Shown: positions 42,995 to 52,360 of the stretch, piece by piece | How the letters are laid out: each line of letters opens with the position of its first letter | Numbering within the stretch: the stretch's first letter is position 1 | Source: Brachymonas denitrificans | GTDB lineage: Bacteria; Pseudomonadota; Gammaproteobacteria; Burkholderiales; Burkholderiaceae_C | Direction: 5' to 3' | Assembly (NCBI RefSeq): GCF_907163135.1 | Contig: NZ_CAJQUA010000001.1 | Span: 2,185,001-2,249,000, forward strand | DNA: 64,000 bases | Program-made: the position numbers and the translations under genes | Notes under the pieces: model-generated | Seen by the model: only the letters and a program-made list of their open reading frames with translations | What the model was told of the DNA's origin: nothing | Databases searched by the model: none

Positions 42995-43166
42995 GGCGGG
43001 TTCCTGTGTGGGCAGAAAATCATGAAAACTGGATGACTGCGGCGATTATAGGAAGCATGCAGGCCGGTGCATGCCAATGTGCACCGTTTTGATGCCGTAC
43101 GCTGGCACAATGGACTTGTGACGTGCGCCGGTTCGGCACGCAATCCCGTTGAGGAAGGAACAAGCC

Positions 43167-43646
43167 ATGAAGATCCTGCTCCCCGTCGATGGCAGCGCCC
43201 TGTCGTTGCATGAAACCCGTTTTGCCCTGCGCCTGGTGCAGGAGGGTCTGAAGGCCGAGTTCGTGCTGGCCAACGTGCAGGAGCCCGCCTCGTTCTACGA
43301 GCGCCTGACCGCACGCGACGACCAGGAAATGCTGGCCAACGTGGCGCTCGAAGCCGGTGCCGACAGCATGGCGGCATCCGCCCGGCTGCTCGAATCCTTC
43401 AATGTGCCGTATGAAACCGCTGTGCTCACCGGCGATCCGGTGCCGGCCATCCTGGAACTGATCGAGTCCTACGGCTGCGACATGGTGGTGATGGGTTCGC
43501 GCGCGCTGGGCCTGGTGCGCACCGCCCTGGAAGGCTCCACCTCCAGCAAGCTGGTGCAGGACTCGCCCGTGCCGGTGCTGCTGGTGAAGCCGCCGGAAGT
43601 CGAGGACTACGACATCGAAGGCCAGGACGCCGCTGACGAAGCCTGA
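43167..43646 (+). CDS. Universal stress protein (UspA family)
   Basis: Single-domain Usp of 159 residues from the ATG at 43167, preceded by GAGGAAGGAA. It begins MKILLPVDGSALSLHETRFA and ends with the nucleotide-loop-like segment VMGSRALGLVRTALEGSTSSKLV (in blocks MGSRALGL and LEGSTSSKLV) followed by PVLLVKPP. The loop resembles the ATP-binding G-x-G pattern but is not a perfect match. Such proteins help survival under stress. It is convergent with the ferredoxin gene. Confidence 0.9.
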   Translation: MKILLPVDGSALSLHETRFALRLVQEGLKAEFVLANVQEPASFYERLTARDDQEMLANVALEAGADSMAASARLLESFNVPYETAVLTGDPVPAILELIESYGCDMVVMGSRALGLVRTALEGSTSSKLVQDSPVPVLLVKPPEVEDYDIEGQDAADEA

Positions 43647-43650
43647 GCGT

Positions 43651-43995
43651 TCAGTCCGGATCCCTGGCGCTGCGCTCGTCCAGCAGCTGCGCCTTCTCTT
43701 CCACCTTGGCCCAGTCGTCCGCATCCGGCAGGGCCGCGTGGGTGCGCGCAATCACCGGCCACTTGCGCGCCAGATCGGCGTTGATGGGGATGTACTTGCG
43801 CTGGTCCTTCGGCACATCTTCCTCGGGAAAGATGGCGGCCACGGGGCACTCCGGGATGCAGACCGCGCAGTCGATGCACTCGTCCGGATCGATCACCAGC
43901 ATGTTCTTGCCTTCGCGGAAGGCATCCACCGGACAGACGTCCACGCAGTCGGTGTATTTGCAGTTGATGCAGGCTTCGGTTACGACATGGGTCAT
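43651..43995 (-). CDS. fdxA: 7Fe ferredoxin FdxA
   Basis: Small electron carrier with a 3Fe-4S and a 4Fe-4S cluster. The 114-residue product starts [26 protein letters not shown], here C9, C12-type spacing in CINCKYTDC and CVDVCPVD, then [16 protein letters not shown]. The C-terminal part [14 protein letters not shown] is typical of the FdxA subgroup. The 3' end is 4 bp from the convergent universal stress gene. It follows the Rrf2-type regulator by 35 bp on the same strand. Confidence 0.94.
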   Translation of the reverse strand: MTHVVTEACINCKYTDCVDVCPVDAFREGKNMLVIDPDECIDCAVCIPECPVAAIFPEEDVPKDQRKYIPINADLARKWPVIARTHAALPDADDWAKVEEKAQLLDERSARDPD

Positions 43996-44030
43996 GGCTC
44001 TCTCCGTCAGGGGCGATGGACGCAGGCGGG

Positions 44031-44507
44031 TCAGCGCCGGGGGTTGCGCACCCGGATGGCCGGCGGCGGCTGCCAGGGCGCGGGCGGCTGCACCGGAAAC
44101 TCGGCCGGATCGGGCGGCAGCAGGTCAGTCAGGGTGTAATCGTCGAAATAGTCCAGCATCTGCTGCAGGGCGCCGCTCATGATGCCGGTCAGGCGGCAAC
44201 TGCCGGCCAGGGCGCAGCTCACGTCCTGCGTCAGGCAGTTCACCAGGTAGAAATCGGGCTCCATGCCGCGCACCACAGCTCCGATGCCGATGTCGTCCGG
44301 CGCCACGGCCAGGCGGATGCCGCCGCCCTTGCCACGCACCGTCTCCAGCCAGCCCTGGCGACCGAGTTGATGGGTGATCTTCATCAGATGTGCCTCGGAC
44401 ACCCCGTAGGCATGCGCAATTTCGGCAATGGTGCACAGGCGCTCCGGCTGCTGCGCCACGTACATCAGCAGGCGCAAGGCGTAATCGGTCATGGTGGCAA
44501 GGCGCAT
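44031..44507 (-). CDS. Rrf2 family regulator, NsrR-like
   Basis: Fe-S-containing transcription factor of 158 residues, most like the nitric-oxide sensor NsrR. The winged helix has [14 protein letters not shown], then [21 protein letters not shown] and GKGGGIRLA. Three cysteines in [14 protein letters not shown], followed by [12 protein letters not shown], correspond to the cluster ligands of NsrR. A long Pro-rich tail is unusual. A 23-bp palindrome resembling the NsrR operator lies about 30 bp upstream, so it probably regulates itself. Confidence 0.82.
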   Translation of the reverse strand: MRLATMTDYALRLLMYVAQQPERLCTIAEIAHAYGVSEAHLMKITHQLGRQGWLETVRGKGGGIRLAVAPDDIGIGAVVRGMEPDFYLVNCLTQDVSCALAGSCRLTGIMSGALQQMLDYFDDYTLTDLLPPDPAEFPVQPPAPWQPPPAIRVRNPRR

Positions 44508-44536
44508 GGCAACTCCCCCTGAAGATCCACGGGATA

Positions 44537-44559
44537 AAGATACATGTCATATATATCTT
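44537..44559 (-). promoter_or_regulatory. Candidate NsrR-type operator
   Basis: A 23-bp inverted repeat with 11-bp arms around a single central base. The outer arms AAGAT and ATCTT are perfect, and inner positions largely alternate A and T. This layout matches the published NsrR consensus (two 11-bp arms, AAG at one end and CTT at the other). It lies 29 bp before the start of the Rrf2-type gene. Confidence 0.65.
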
Positions 44560-44731
44560 ATTGGGCACAATCCGCCTGTCAACGGGAGGCCACCCTGCCG
44601 GACGGGTTATTGCGGGCACAAAAAAAACCGCCCGGTGCACCACGGTTCCTGCAGCAGGGCCCAGGAACGGGTGCGCCGTGCGGCGCAGGAATACAGACGC
44701 AACGCCCGCAGGGAGCGTCGCGCTTGCAGCC

Positions 44732-45931
44732 TTACATTTCGACGCGCTTGCCGTCCTTGTAGGTGTACAGCGTCACGGCCGGCTTCTGCAGCTCGCCCTT
44801 GTCGGTGAAGCTGATTTCGCCGGTCAGGCCCTTGAAGTTGGTGGCTGCCAGCTTGGACAGGTACACGGCCGGATCGGTGGAGTCGGCTGCCTTCATGGCT
44901 TCGATCAGCACGCGGGCCGCGTCATAGGCGTAGGGGCTGTAGATCTGGAACTGCTTGGGATACTTGGCTTCGTAGCCCTTGAGCCAGTCGGGGCCGCCGT
45001 CCATCTTCTGCACGGAAGAGCCGCCGGTGGCGCAGATCACGTTCTCCACGGTCTTGGAGTTGGAGGACAGCTCGGGCAGCTTCTCGGTACAGATGGCATC
45101 GCCGCCGAACAGCTTGACGTTGTCCAGACCCAGCTGGCCCATCTGGCGCAGCATCGGGCCGGCCTGGGCGTCGAGGCCGCCGAACAGGATGGCGTCGGGC
45201 TTCTTGGCCTTGATGGCGGTCAGGATGGCCATGAAGTCGGTGGCCTTGTCGGTGGTGAACTCGTTGGCCACGACCTGCATGCCGTTCTTGTCGGCAGCGT
45301 TTTTGAACACCACGGCCAGGCCCTGGCCGAAGGCGGTACGGTCATCGACGATGGCCACGGTCTTGACGCCGTTCTTGGCGGCATGCACGGCCACGGCTTC
45401 ACCCAGCTGATTGTCGTTGGCGATCAGGCGGAACACGTTCTTGTGGCCGGGCTTGGTCAGATCCGGGTTGGAAGCCGAGGCGGTGATCATCGGGATGCCG
45501 CACTTGGCGTAGACGTCGGATGCCGGGATGGTGGTGCCGGACTGCAGGTGGCCGACCACGGCAGCGACCTTGGAGTCGCACATCTTCTGGGCCACGGCCG
45601 TGGCCTGCTTCGGATCGCCGGCATCGTCTTCGGCCACGATCTTGAAGTGCACCGGCTTGCCGCCGATCTTCACGCCGGCCGCATTCGCCTCGTCCAGCGC
45701 CAGGCGCACGCCGTTTTCCACGTCCTTGCCGATGTGGGCAATGCCGCCGGAGATGGGGCCGACGGTGCCGAAGGGCACTTCGACCGCGCCGGCGTCAGCC
45801 GCTGCAGCGGGGGCGGCGCCACTGGCACCGGCGCTGGCGCCGGCAGCCGGCTCCTGCTTGGAACAGCCGACGACAGCAGTCAGGGCGGCCAGAGCCAGGA
45901 CATTCAGGCTCAGGGAAAGGGAACGTTGCAT
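44732..45931 (-). CDS. Branched-chain amino acid ABC transporter substrate-binding lipoprotein
   Basis: Periplasmic type I binding protein (LivK/LivJ family), 399 residues. The N-terminus has a lipobox in ALTAVVGCSK, then an Ala-rich linker to about residue 50. The binding fold starts at VPFGTVGPISGGIAHIGKD and includes VVGHLQSGTTIPAS and IPMITASASNPDLT around the ligand site. Permease and ATPase genes are not adjacent, so it may serve a transporter encoded elsewhere. AzlCD export genes lie next to it on the same strand, 160 bp upstream. Confidence 0.88.
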   Translation of the reverse strand: MQRSLSLSLNVLALAALTAVVGCSKQEPAAGASAGASGAAPAAAADAGAVEVPFGTVGPISGGIAHIGKDVENGVRLALDEANAAGVKIGGKPVHFKIVAEDDAGDPKQATAVAQKMCDSKVAAVVGHLQSGTTIPASDVYAKCGIPMITASASNPDLTKPGHKNVFRLIANDNQLGEAVAVHAAKNGVKTVAIVDDRTAFGQGLAVVFKNAADKNGMQVVANEFTTDKATDFMAILTAIKAKKPDAILFGGLDAQAGPMLRQMGQLGLDNVKLFGGDAICTEKLPELSSNSKTVENVICATGGSSVQKMDGGPDWLKGYEAKYPKQFQIYSPYAYDAARVLIEAMKAADSTDPAVYLSKLAATNFKGLTGEISFTDKGELQKPAVTLYTYKDGKRVEM

Positions 45932-46091
45932 GGGGTGTCTCCTAAGGGGTATCGGGATCTATTGCCATGCGCACACCAAGCCTCCTGGGCCGGCACCCGC
46001 GTAAGCAATATGGAAGCGCAGTGTAACCGGGTTTTTCAATGTTGCAAGGTCAGCAGAATCCCGTATTTGGCACGATCGTTCGCTGCAACAT

Positions 46092-46448
46092 CTACCAGCC
46101 CAGTCCGAGGTGCAGCGGCAGGTAGACGGCCATGCCGACCAGGATGGTGCCCATCACGCTGCGGCGGTAGAAGAACCAGGCGGCACCGGCCAGCGCGCCA
46201 TACAGGCGGGCGTCGTTCCAGCTGGCGAGCTGGTTGTCGGGCGTCATCACGATGGCCGGAATCACGATGGACGCCAGGGCGGCCGCAGGCGCGTACTGCA
46301 GGCCGCGGCGGAACCAGCGAGGCATGGGCAGCTCGCGACTGGAGAGGAAAAACAGGCTGCGCGAGACGATGGTGACCACGGTCAGCCCCAGGATGATGAG
46401 CAGCGTGGTCCAGTCCGTCTGGCCCGGCAGGGTGGTGTCAAAGCTCAT
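46092..46448 (-). CDS. azlD: AzlD family branched-chain amino acid export subunit
   Basis: Small membrane protein of 118 residues with about three to four hydrophobic segments. It has the family pattern ILGLTVVTIVSRSLFFL and LQYAPAAALASIVIPAIV. With AzlC it forms an exporter for branched-chain amino acids and analogues. Its start overlaps the azlC end by 4 bp (46445-46448). Confidence 0.9.
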   Translation of the reverse strand: MSFDTTLPGQTDWTTLLIILGLTVVTIVSRSLFFLSSRELPMPRWFRRGLQYAPAAALASIVIPAIVMTPDNQLASWNDARLYGALAGAAWFFYRRSVMGTILVGMAVYLPLHLGLGW

Positions 46449-47269
46449 CGCCGGGCCTCGCGTGCATCACGCTCGTCGGAGCTGTGGCGCAGCACCGTGT
46501 ATTCCAGCGCCAGACAGACCGCCACCGACACCACGATGGCCGCCACCAGGTTGAGCTTGAGCGGGAGGTTCCAGGCCAGCACGGCCACGCCGCCGGCCAG
46601 CGTGGTGGCGAGGATGCGCATGCGGTTGTCCAGCGTGGCGCACAGCACGCCGAGCACCGCCAGCGTGCCGGCAAAGCCCAGCCCCCACGAGAGCGGCAAG
46701 GCATGCGCCACCAGCACGCCCAGCGTGCAGGCAGTGCACCAGGCCACGTAGTTGGTGGCCGTGCTGCCCACGTACCAGGCAATCTGCTCGCCGCGCAGCT
46801 GCGGCTCATCGGACGGATGCGGATAGCGCTGCACGAACAGCACGTAGTTGATGTCGCCCGAGAGATAGCCGAACAGCACGCGCTCGCGGAACGGCAGGTG
46901 CCGCACATAGTCACGCAAGTGAGCGCTGAAGACGACGAAGCGCAGGTTCACGCAGAAGGCCGCGGCCAGCACCACCCACACCGGCGCGCCCGCGGCGATC
47001 AGCGGAATGGCAGCCAGTTGCGCGGTGCCGGCAAACACCAGCAGCGTCATCAACAGGCCCTCGAACAGGCTCAGGCCGGAGTTGGTCATGGCCACCCCGG
47101 TCATCAGGCCCCAGGAGGCGATGCCGAGCCAGAGCGGACGGTAGGCGCGCGAGCCCTCCCAGAAGGCGCGCTGGCGCAGCATGGCACGCGAGAGCACGCG
47201 CGGCTCGAGTGCGAAGTCGCGCGGCACCGTGGCGCCGTGCAGCTGCTGCACTTCGGTGGTGGATGGCAT
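46445..47269 (-). CDS. azlC: AzlC family branched-chain amino acid exporter
   Basis: Large membrane subunit of the AzlCD exporter, 274 residues with about seven hydrophobic segments. Characteristic blocks are IASWGLMTGVAMTNSGLS, FAGTAQLAAIPLI and the NLRFVVFSAHLRDYV motif. It has a 50-residue cytosolic N-terminal extension. The gene starts 3 bp after the fmt stop and overlaps azlD, so it is likely cotranscribed with def-fmt. Confidence 0.92.
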   Translation of the reverse strand: MPSTTEVQQLHGATVPRDFALEPRVLSRAMLRQRAFWEGSRAYRPLWLGIASWGLMTGVAMTNSGLSLFEGLLMTLLVFAGTAQLAAIPLIAAGAPVWVVLAAAFCVNLRFVVFSAHLRDYVRHLPFRERVLFGYLSGDINYVLFVQRYPHPSDEPQLRGEQIAWYVGSTATNYVAWCTACTLGVLVAHALPLSWGLGFAGTLAVLGVLCATLDNRMRILATTLAGGVAVLAWNLPLKLNLVAAIVVSVAVCLALEYTVLRHSSDERDAREARR

Positions 47270-47272
47270 GGT

Positions 47273-48283
47273 TCAGGCCTGTTCGCCGAGAATGCTGCCC
47301 ACCGGCAGGGCAAAGCCGCGCAGCCAGTCTGCCGCCGGCAGGCGCTTGCCGCCGGCGCGTTGCAGTTCGGTCAGGCACAGGGTAGAGCGGCTGGTTTCGT
47401 CTGCAAGACGCGTGCTTCCACAAGCGACGTGAATGCCACTGGCATCCAGCGCCAGCACCTGCCCGGGTCGTGCGCCCGCCGGCACCGCCATGGCGGAAGG
47501 CTGTGCGCCCCAGATCTTCACCGGCTCGCTCTTGCCCTCGGGGGTGCGCGCATGCGTGAGCGCCGCGGGGAAGGGGTTGAAGGCACGCACGCGGCGGCCG
47601 ATCTGATCGGCGGGCAGGCTCCAGTCGACCAGCGCTTCGGCCTTTTCGATCTTGTGCGCATAGCTCACGCCCTGCTCCGGCTGCCTGACCGGCTGCAAGC
47701 CGCCGCAGGCCGCCAGTTCCAGCGCCTCCACGATCAGGCGGCCACCCAGGGCGGCCAGCTTGTCGTGCAGCGTGGCCGTGGTGTCCTCCGGCGCGATTGG
47801 CAGGCGCTCCACCAGCAGCATGTCGCCGGTGTCCAGCCCTGCGTCCATCTGCATGATGGTAATGCCTGTCTCGGCATCGCCCGCCTCGATGGCGCGGTGG
47901 ATGGGCGCGGCGCCGCGCCAGCGCGGCAGCAGGCTGGCGTGGATGTTGAGGCAGCCCAGGCGCGGCAGATCCAGCACCCACTGCGGCAGGATCAGCCCGT
48001 AGGCGGCCACCACCATCACGTCGGGCTGCACGGCAAGCAGCGCCTCGCGCGCAGCGGCGGCATCGTCGGGATACTTGCCATCCAGACGCAGGCTGAGCGG
48101 CTGCGCCACCGGGATGTTGTGCGCCAGTGCCGTCTGCTTGACCGGCGAAGCCTGCAGCTTCATGCCGCGGCCGGCCGGCCGGTCGGGCTGGGTCAGCACC
48201 AGCGGCACTTCGAAACCGGCGGCCAGCAGGTGCTCGAGCGCGACCTGGGCAAACTCCGGCGTACCGGCGAAAACGACTTTCAT
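47273..48283 (-). CDS. fmt: Methionyl-tRNA formyltransferase
   Basis: Formylates initiator Met-tRNA using 10-formyltetrahydrofolate. The ATG at 48283 gives 336 residues starting [20 protein letters not shown]. The catalytic region contains [22 protein letters not shown] in blocks (the [12 protein letters not shown] signature), with Asn, His and the downstream Asp in [13 protein letters not shown]-terminal tRNA-binding domain is present. It follows def by 22 bp, the standard def-fmt pair. Confidence 0.96.
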   Translation of the reverse strand: MKVVFAGTPEFAQVALEHLLAAGFEVPLVLTQPDRPAGRGMKLQASPVKQTALAHNIPVAQPLSLRLDGKYPDDAAAAREALLAVQPDVMVVAAYGLILPQWVLDLPRLGCLNIHASLLPRWRGAAPIHRAIEAGDAETGITIMQMDAGLDTGDMLLVERLPIAPEDTTATLHDKLAALGGRLIVEALELAACGGLQPVRQPEQGVSYAHKIEKAEALVDWSLPADQIGRRVRAFNPFPAALTHARTPEGKSEPVKIWGAQPSAMAVPAGARPGQVLALDASGIHVACGSTRLADETSRSTLCLTELQRAGGKRLPAADWLRGFALPVGSILGEQA

Positions 48284-48305
48284 TGCGGGACTGCCTTGTG
48301 CGGGA

Positions 48306-48830
48306 TTACTGGGCGCGCGCGTCGCGCTCGGCCTCGCGCTGGGCCTTGGCCAGCTTGGTCTTGATGCGGTTGCGCTTGAGCGGGCTGAGGTATTCGACAA
48401 ACACCTTGCCGGCCAGATGGTCCATCTCGTGCTGCAGGCACACCGCCAGCAGGCCCTCGGCCTCGATCACGCGGCTGTTGCCGTGCTCGTCCAGCGCGCG
48501 CACACGCACACGCTCGGCGCGCTCCACGCCGTCGTAGATGCCCGGCACCGACAGGCAGCCCTCGTCGCCCTTGATGCGTTCCTCGCTCATCCACTCGATC
48601 TCGGGGTTGATCACCACCATGCGCTGGTTGCGTTCTTCGGATACGTCGATCACCACCAGGCGCTCGTGCACATCCACCTGCGTGGCGGCCAGGCCGATGC
48701 CCTTGGCCTCGTACATGGTGTCGAACATGTCGGCGATGATGCCGCGCAGGCGGTCATCCACGGCAGCCACGGGCTTGGCGACCGTGTTGAGGCGGGGATC
48801 GGGATAGACGAGGATGGGGAGCTGGGCCAT
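48306..48830 (-). CDS. def: Peptide deformylase
   Basis: Metallo-enzyme that removes the N-formyl group from new proteins. The ATG at 48830 gives 174 residues starting [20 protein letters not shown]. All three motifs are present: [17 protein letters not shown] and QHEMDHLAG with the metal-binding histidines. A basic C-terminal tail follows. The open frame extends far upstream to 49280 in a non-conserved sequence, so the internal start is chosen. It is divergent from the secreted-protein gene beside dprA. Confidence 0.96.
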   Translation of the reverse strand: MAQLPILVYPDPRLNTVAKPVAAVDDRLRGIIADMFDTMYEAKGIGLAATQVDVHERLVVIDVSEERNQRMVVINPEIEWMSEERIKGDEGCLSVPGIYDGVERAERVRVRALDEHGNSRVIEAEGLLAVCLQHEMDHLAGKVFVEYLSPLKRNRIKTKLAKAQREAERDARAQ

Positions 48831-49013
48831 GGGAATGCGGAAAACGGTTGGATTCGGAAATGCAGCAGCGTCACGCGGAGCGCGCGGATGCCCCATTTTC
48901 GCGCGAATTGGCGCAGCGCGCCGGGGCTGGCGGCAAAGGCGGATGGGGGACATGGTTGCCGCCGTTGTCTTGTTCGGCTTCATGCCGTGAAAATACCGCA
49001 TAATTAGTTCTTT

Positions 49014-49631
49014 ATGACTAATTTTATTTCCTTTCACCTCTGCAACTTCCAGGCACGCCGGCCGTTGCTCCGCCTGGGATGTTCCTGTCTGTGTCTGCTG
49101 ACTGCCATGACGGCGCAGGCCATGCCGGCACCGTTCTGGATCGATGCGCACACCCAGGCAGGAGCCGGGCGCATTGTGGGCGGCAGCGGCGGGATGCACA
49201 GCCTGCTCGGCGTCGGTGACACGGTGCTGGCACAGTGGCCGGCATCTCGCACCGAACCGGCAGGTGCCGCCGGCACCCACGCGCCGGGCGCCGCAATCGC
49301 GCCAGAAAGTACCTGCGCCACCCAGACCGATGCAGCAGGAGAAGGCACCGCGCGCTACCGCATCCTGCGCGTCCTGCCCGCTTCAGCTGGACAGCTGCGC
49401 ACCTCAGCGGCTGCGGCCACCGCGCAAGGCATCCTGGTCCAGCCCGTTGGCACTGCCACACTGGCAGCCGCTCCCGACAGCACCCAGTCTGCCGATGCTC
49501 CCCAGGCCCTGCTCGCCATCGCGCAGGCTGCCGATGCCATCCGCCCCGGCGACCTGTTGCTGCCGCTGGACAGCTCCGCCCCTGCGCGGGATACTGCCCG
49601 CCATCCCTCTCTCCCCTGTTCCCATCCATGA
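49014..49631 (+). CDS. Secreted protein of unknown function, coupled to dprA
   Basis: 205 residues with a likely signal peptide (hydrophobic [19 protein letters not shown], cleavage near residue 36). The mature part is Ala/Pro-rich and has [18 protein letters not shown] and RYRILRVLP-like segments. These recall the C-terminal part of LysM-domain proteins that lie upstream of dprA in many Burkholderiales, but no LysM motif is present, so it may be a shortened relative. Its stop overlaps the dprA start (ATGA), which indicates coupled translation. Confidence 0.6.
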   Translation: MTNFISFHLCNFQARRPLLRLGCSCLCLLTAMTAQAMPAPFWIDAHTQAGAGRIVGGSGGMHSLLGVGDTVLAQWPASRTEPAGAAGTHAPGAAIAPESTCATQTDAAGEGTARYRILRVLPASAGQLRTSAAAATAQGILVQPVGTATLAAAPDSTQSADAPQALLAIAQAADAIRPGDLLLPLDSSAPARDTARHPSLPCSHP

Positions 49632-50755
49632 CCCGCGAAGAACTGGCAGCCTGGCTGCAACTGGTACAGGCCGACGGCATCGGCCCCGACAGCGCACGGC
49701 GCCTGCTGGCAGCCTTCGGCCTGCCTGAACAAATCCTGGCACAGTCGCGCCCTGCGCTGGAACAGGTGGTCAGCAGCCGGCAGGCCGAAGCGCTGCGTAA
49801 CCCCGCCCCCGAAACCCTGGCCCTGATCGACACCACCTGGACCTGGCTGCAGCAGCCGGACGACGGCCTGCAGCGCCGCGTGCTCACGCTGGGCAGCCCC
49901 GGCTATCCCGCCTCGCTGCTGCAGATGGCCGATCCGCCGGTGCTGCTGTATGCGCTCGGCCAGTGCGACCGGCTGGCCGCCAGCCAGGGCATTGCCATGG
50001 TCGGCAGCCGCAACCCCACACCGCAGGGCGCAATCAATGCGCGCCAGTTCGCGCGCGCCTTTGCCGATCTGGGCTGGACGGTGATCTCCGGGCTGGCCCT
50101 CGGGGTGGATGCGGCCGCCCACGAGGGTGCCCTGAGCGGCTTTGACGCCGTCGTGCACGCCGGCCCTTCGACCATTGCCGTTGTCGGCACCGGGCTGGAC
50201 CGCGTCTACCCGCGCCAGCATCGCGAGCTGGCGCACCGCATTGCCCAGAGCGGCGTGCTGCTGAGCGAGTGCCCGCTCGGCGCGCCGCCGCTGGCGCACC
50301 ATTTCCCGCAGCGCAACCGCATCATCGCCGGGCTCAGCCATGGCGTGCTGGTGGTGGAGGCGGCGCCGCAGTCCGGCTCGCTGATCACCGCACGCCAGGC
50401 CAGCGAGCAGGGCAAGGAAGTGTTTGCCATTCCCGGCTCCATCCACTCGCCGCAGTCACGCGGCTGCCATGCGCTGATCCGCCAGGGCGCCAAGCTGGTC
50501 GAGTCGGCCGAGGATGTGCTGGAGGAGCTGCGGCCTGGCCTGGTACGGCGCAATGCCGCCGACGAAGTGGCCTGCCGCGCCAGCGATGATCCCTTGCTGG
50601 ACGCGCTCGGCTACGACCCGGTCAGCCTGGACGCGCTGCTGGCGCGCACCGGCCTGGACACCGCCGCGCTGCAGGCCCGGCTGCTCGAACTGGAACTGGA
50701 CGGACAGGTGGGCCGGCTGCCCGGCGGGCTGTTCCAGCGCATGGGGCAGTCGTAA
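49628..50755 (+). CDS. dprA: DNA-processing protein DprA
   Basis: Loads RecA on incoming single-stranded DNA in natural transformation. The ATG at 49628 gives 375 residues. It has an N-terminal SAM-like region, the Rossmann domain with MVGSRNPTPQGAINAR, ISGLALGVDAAAHEGAL, VGTGLDRVYPRQH and FPQRNRIIAGLSHGVLVVEAA (in blocks), then a C-terminal winged-helix-like domain. Normal length. The open frame extends upstream, but the ATGA overlap with the preceding gene fixes the start. Confidence 0.95.
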   Translation: MTREELAAWLQLVQADGIGPDSARRLLAAFGLPEQILAQSRPALEQVVSSRQAEALRNPAPETLALIDTTWTWLQQPDDGLQRRVLTLGSPGYPASLLQMADPPVLLYALGQCDRLAASQGIAMVGSRNPTPQGAINARQFARAFADLGWTVISGLALGVDAAAHEGALSGFDAVVHAGPSTIAVVGTGLDRVYPRQHRELAHRIAQSGVLLSECPLGAPPLAHHFPQRNRIIAGLSHGVLVVEAAPQSGSLITARQASEQGKEVFAIPGSIHSPQSRGCHALIRQGAKLVESAEDVLEELRPGLVRRNAADEVACRASDDPLLDALGYDPVSLDALLARTGLDTAALQARLLELELDGQVGRLPGGLFQRMGQS

Positions 50756-50864
50756 GAAAATGAAAAATTATCAAATTTGTTTGACGGCTTTTTGAGACAA
50801 AAACGGCCTCTGCCCCTATAGTCCCCCCATTTTCTGCAGCCACAAGCCCAGTGAAAGGGAGCAC

Positions 50865-52280
50865 ATGACCGCCATCATCGGTTTTCTCAACACCATCTTC
50901 TGGGGATACATCCTCATCTACGGCCTGCTGGCCGTAGGCCTGTTCTTCACCCTGCGGCTGGGCTTCCTCCAGTTCCGCCATTTCCCGGAATTCTTCCGTT
51001 CGGTGCTGCGCTCGCCCGAGCAGGATTCCGGCGGCATCACGCCGTTCCAGGCCCTGTGCACCAGCCTGGCTTCGCGCGTGGGCACCGGCAACCTGGCCGG
51101 CGTGGCCGTCGCCATTGCGCTGGGCGGCCCCGGCGCCATCTTCTGGATGTGGATGGTGGCGCTGGTCGGCATGGCCACGGCCTTTGCCGAAAGCACGCTG
51201 GCGCAGTTGTACAAGGTGCGTGACGAGCACGGCCAGCTGCGCGGCGGCCCGGCCTTCTACATCGCGCGCGGCCTGAAGGCGCCGTGGGCGGCCACGCTGT
51301 TCTCGCTGTGCCTGATCCTGGCCTTCGGCCTGGTGTTCAATGCGGTGCAGTCCAACTCGATTGCCGAAGCCATGCAGGGGGCCTTCCAGGTGCCCAAGCT
51401 GGTGACAGGCGGCGCCGTGGCCCTGCTGGCTGCCGTGATCATCTTTGGCGGCATCCGCACCATCGCGCGCGTGGCCGAATACATCGTGCCTTTCATGGCC
51501 GGTGCCTATCTGCTGGTGGCCGTCTACGTGCTGATCGTGAACTACGACGACGTGCCCGGCATGCTGGCGCTGATCGTCAAGAGCGCCTTCGGCCTCGAGC
51601 AGGCCGCCGGCGGCATTGCCGGCGCCATGCTCAACGGCATCAAGCGCGGCCTGTTCTCGAACGAGGCCGGCATGGGCTCTGCCCCCAACATCGCCGCCGT
51701 CGCCACGCCCAATCCGCATCACCCGTGTGCGCAGGGCTTCGTGCAGGCGCTGGGCGTGTTCATCGACACGCTGCTGGTGTGCACCGCCACGGCCGTGATG
51801 ATCCTGCTCTCGGGCGTGCTGCAGCCGGGCAGCGACCTGACCGGCATGGCGCTGACGCAGGCCGCCATGACCGCCCACATCGGCGACGTGGGCCGCTACT
51901 TCATTGCGGTGGCCATCTTCTTCTTCGCCTTCACCTCCATCATCGGCAACTACGCCTATGCCGAGAACGCACTCACCTACCTGAAGCTGGCCACACCTGC
52001 CGGCATCACCACGCTGCGCCTGCTGGCGCTGGGCATGGTGCTGTGGGGCGCCGTACAGACGGTGGCCGTGGTGTTCGACGCAGCCGATGCCGCCATGGGC
52101 ATGATGGCCAGCATCAACCTGGTGGCGATCGTGCTGCTGTCCGGGCTGGTGGTGAAGCTGCTGCGCCAGTATCTGGCCCAGCAACGCGAGGGCAAGCTGC
52201 CGCACTTCCAGGCAAGCGATCTGCCGGAAGTAGCCGGCCAGCTCGACCCCGGCATGTGGCAGGCGCCGCGCCGCGGCTGA
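50865..52280 (+). CDS. Alanine/glycine:cation symporter (AGCS family)
   Basis: Sodium- or proton-coupled amino acid uptake protein with 471 residues and about ten to eleven membrane segments. Family marks are LRLGFLQFRHF, SLASRVGTGNLAGVAVAI, the GPGAIFWMWMVALVGMATAF segment in blocks, and the KRGLFSNEAGMGSAPN signature that gives the family its pattern. It is preceded by a 109-bp intergenic region after dprA and starts after a GAAAGGGAGC stretch. Confidence 0.92.
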   Translation: MTAIIGFLNTIFWGYILIYGLLAVGLFFTLRLGFLQFRHFPEFFRSVLRSPEQDSGGITPFQALCTSLASRVGTGNLAGVAVAIALGGPGAIFWMWMVALVGMATAFAESTLAQLYKVRDEHGQLRGGPAFYIARGLKAPWAATLFSLCLILAFGLVFNAVQSNSIAEAMQGAFQVPKLVTGGAVALLAAVIIFGGIRTIARVAEYIVPFMAGAYLLVAVYVLIVNYDDVPGMLALIVKSAFGLEQAAGGIAGAMLNGIKRGLFSNEAGMGSAPNIAAVATPNPHHPCAQGFVQALGVFIDTLLVCTATAVMILLSGVLQPGSDLTGMALTQAAMTAHIGDVGRYFIAVAIFFFAFTSIIGNYAYAENALTYLKLATPAGITTLRLLALGMVLWGAVQTVAVVFDAADAAMGMMASINLVAIVLLSGLVVKLLRQYLAQQREGKLPHFQASDLPEVAGQLDPGMWQAPRRG

Positions 52281-52360
52281 GCCAGGTCGCGCGCAGGCCG
52301 GGCCGGACGGTCCGGCCGCGGCGAGGCCCCCCTGCCGAGGGAGCCATTCGCCGGAATCGC

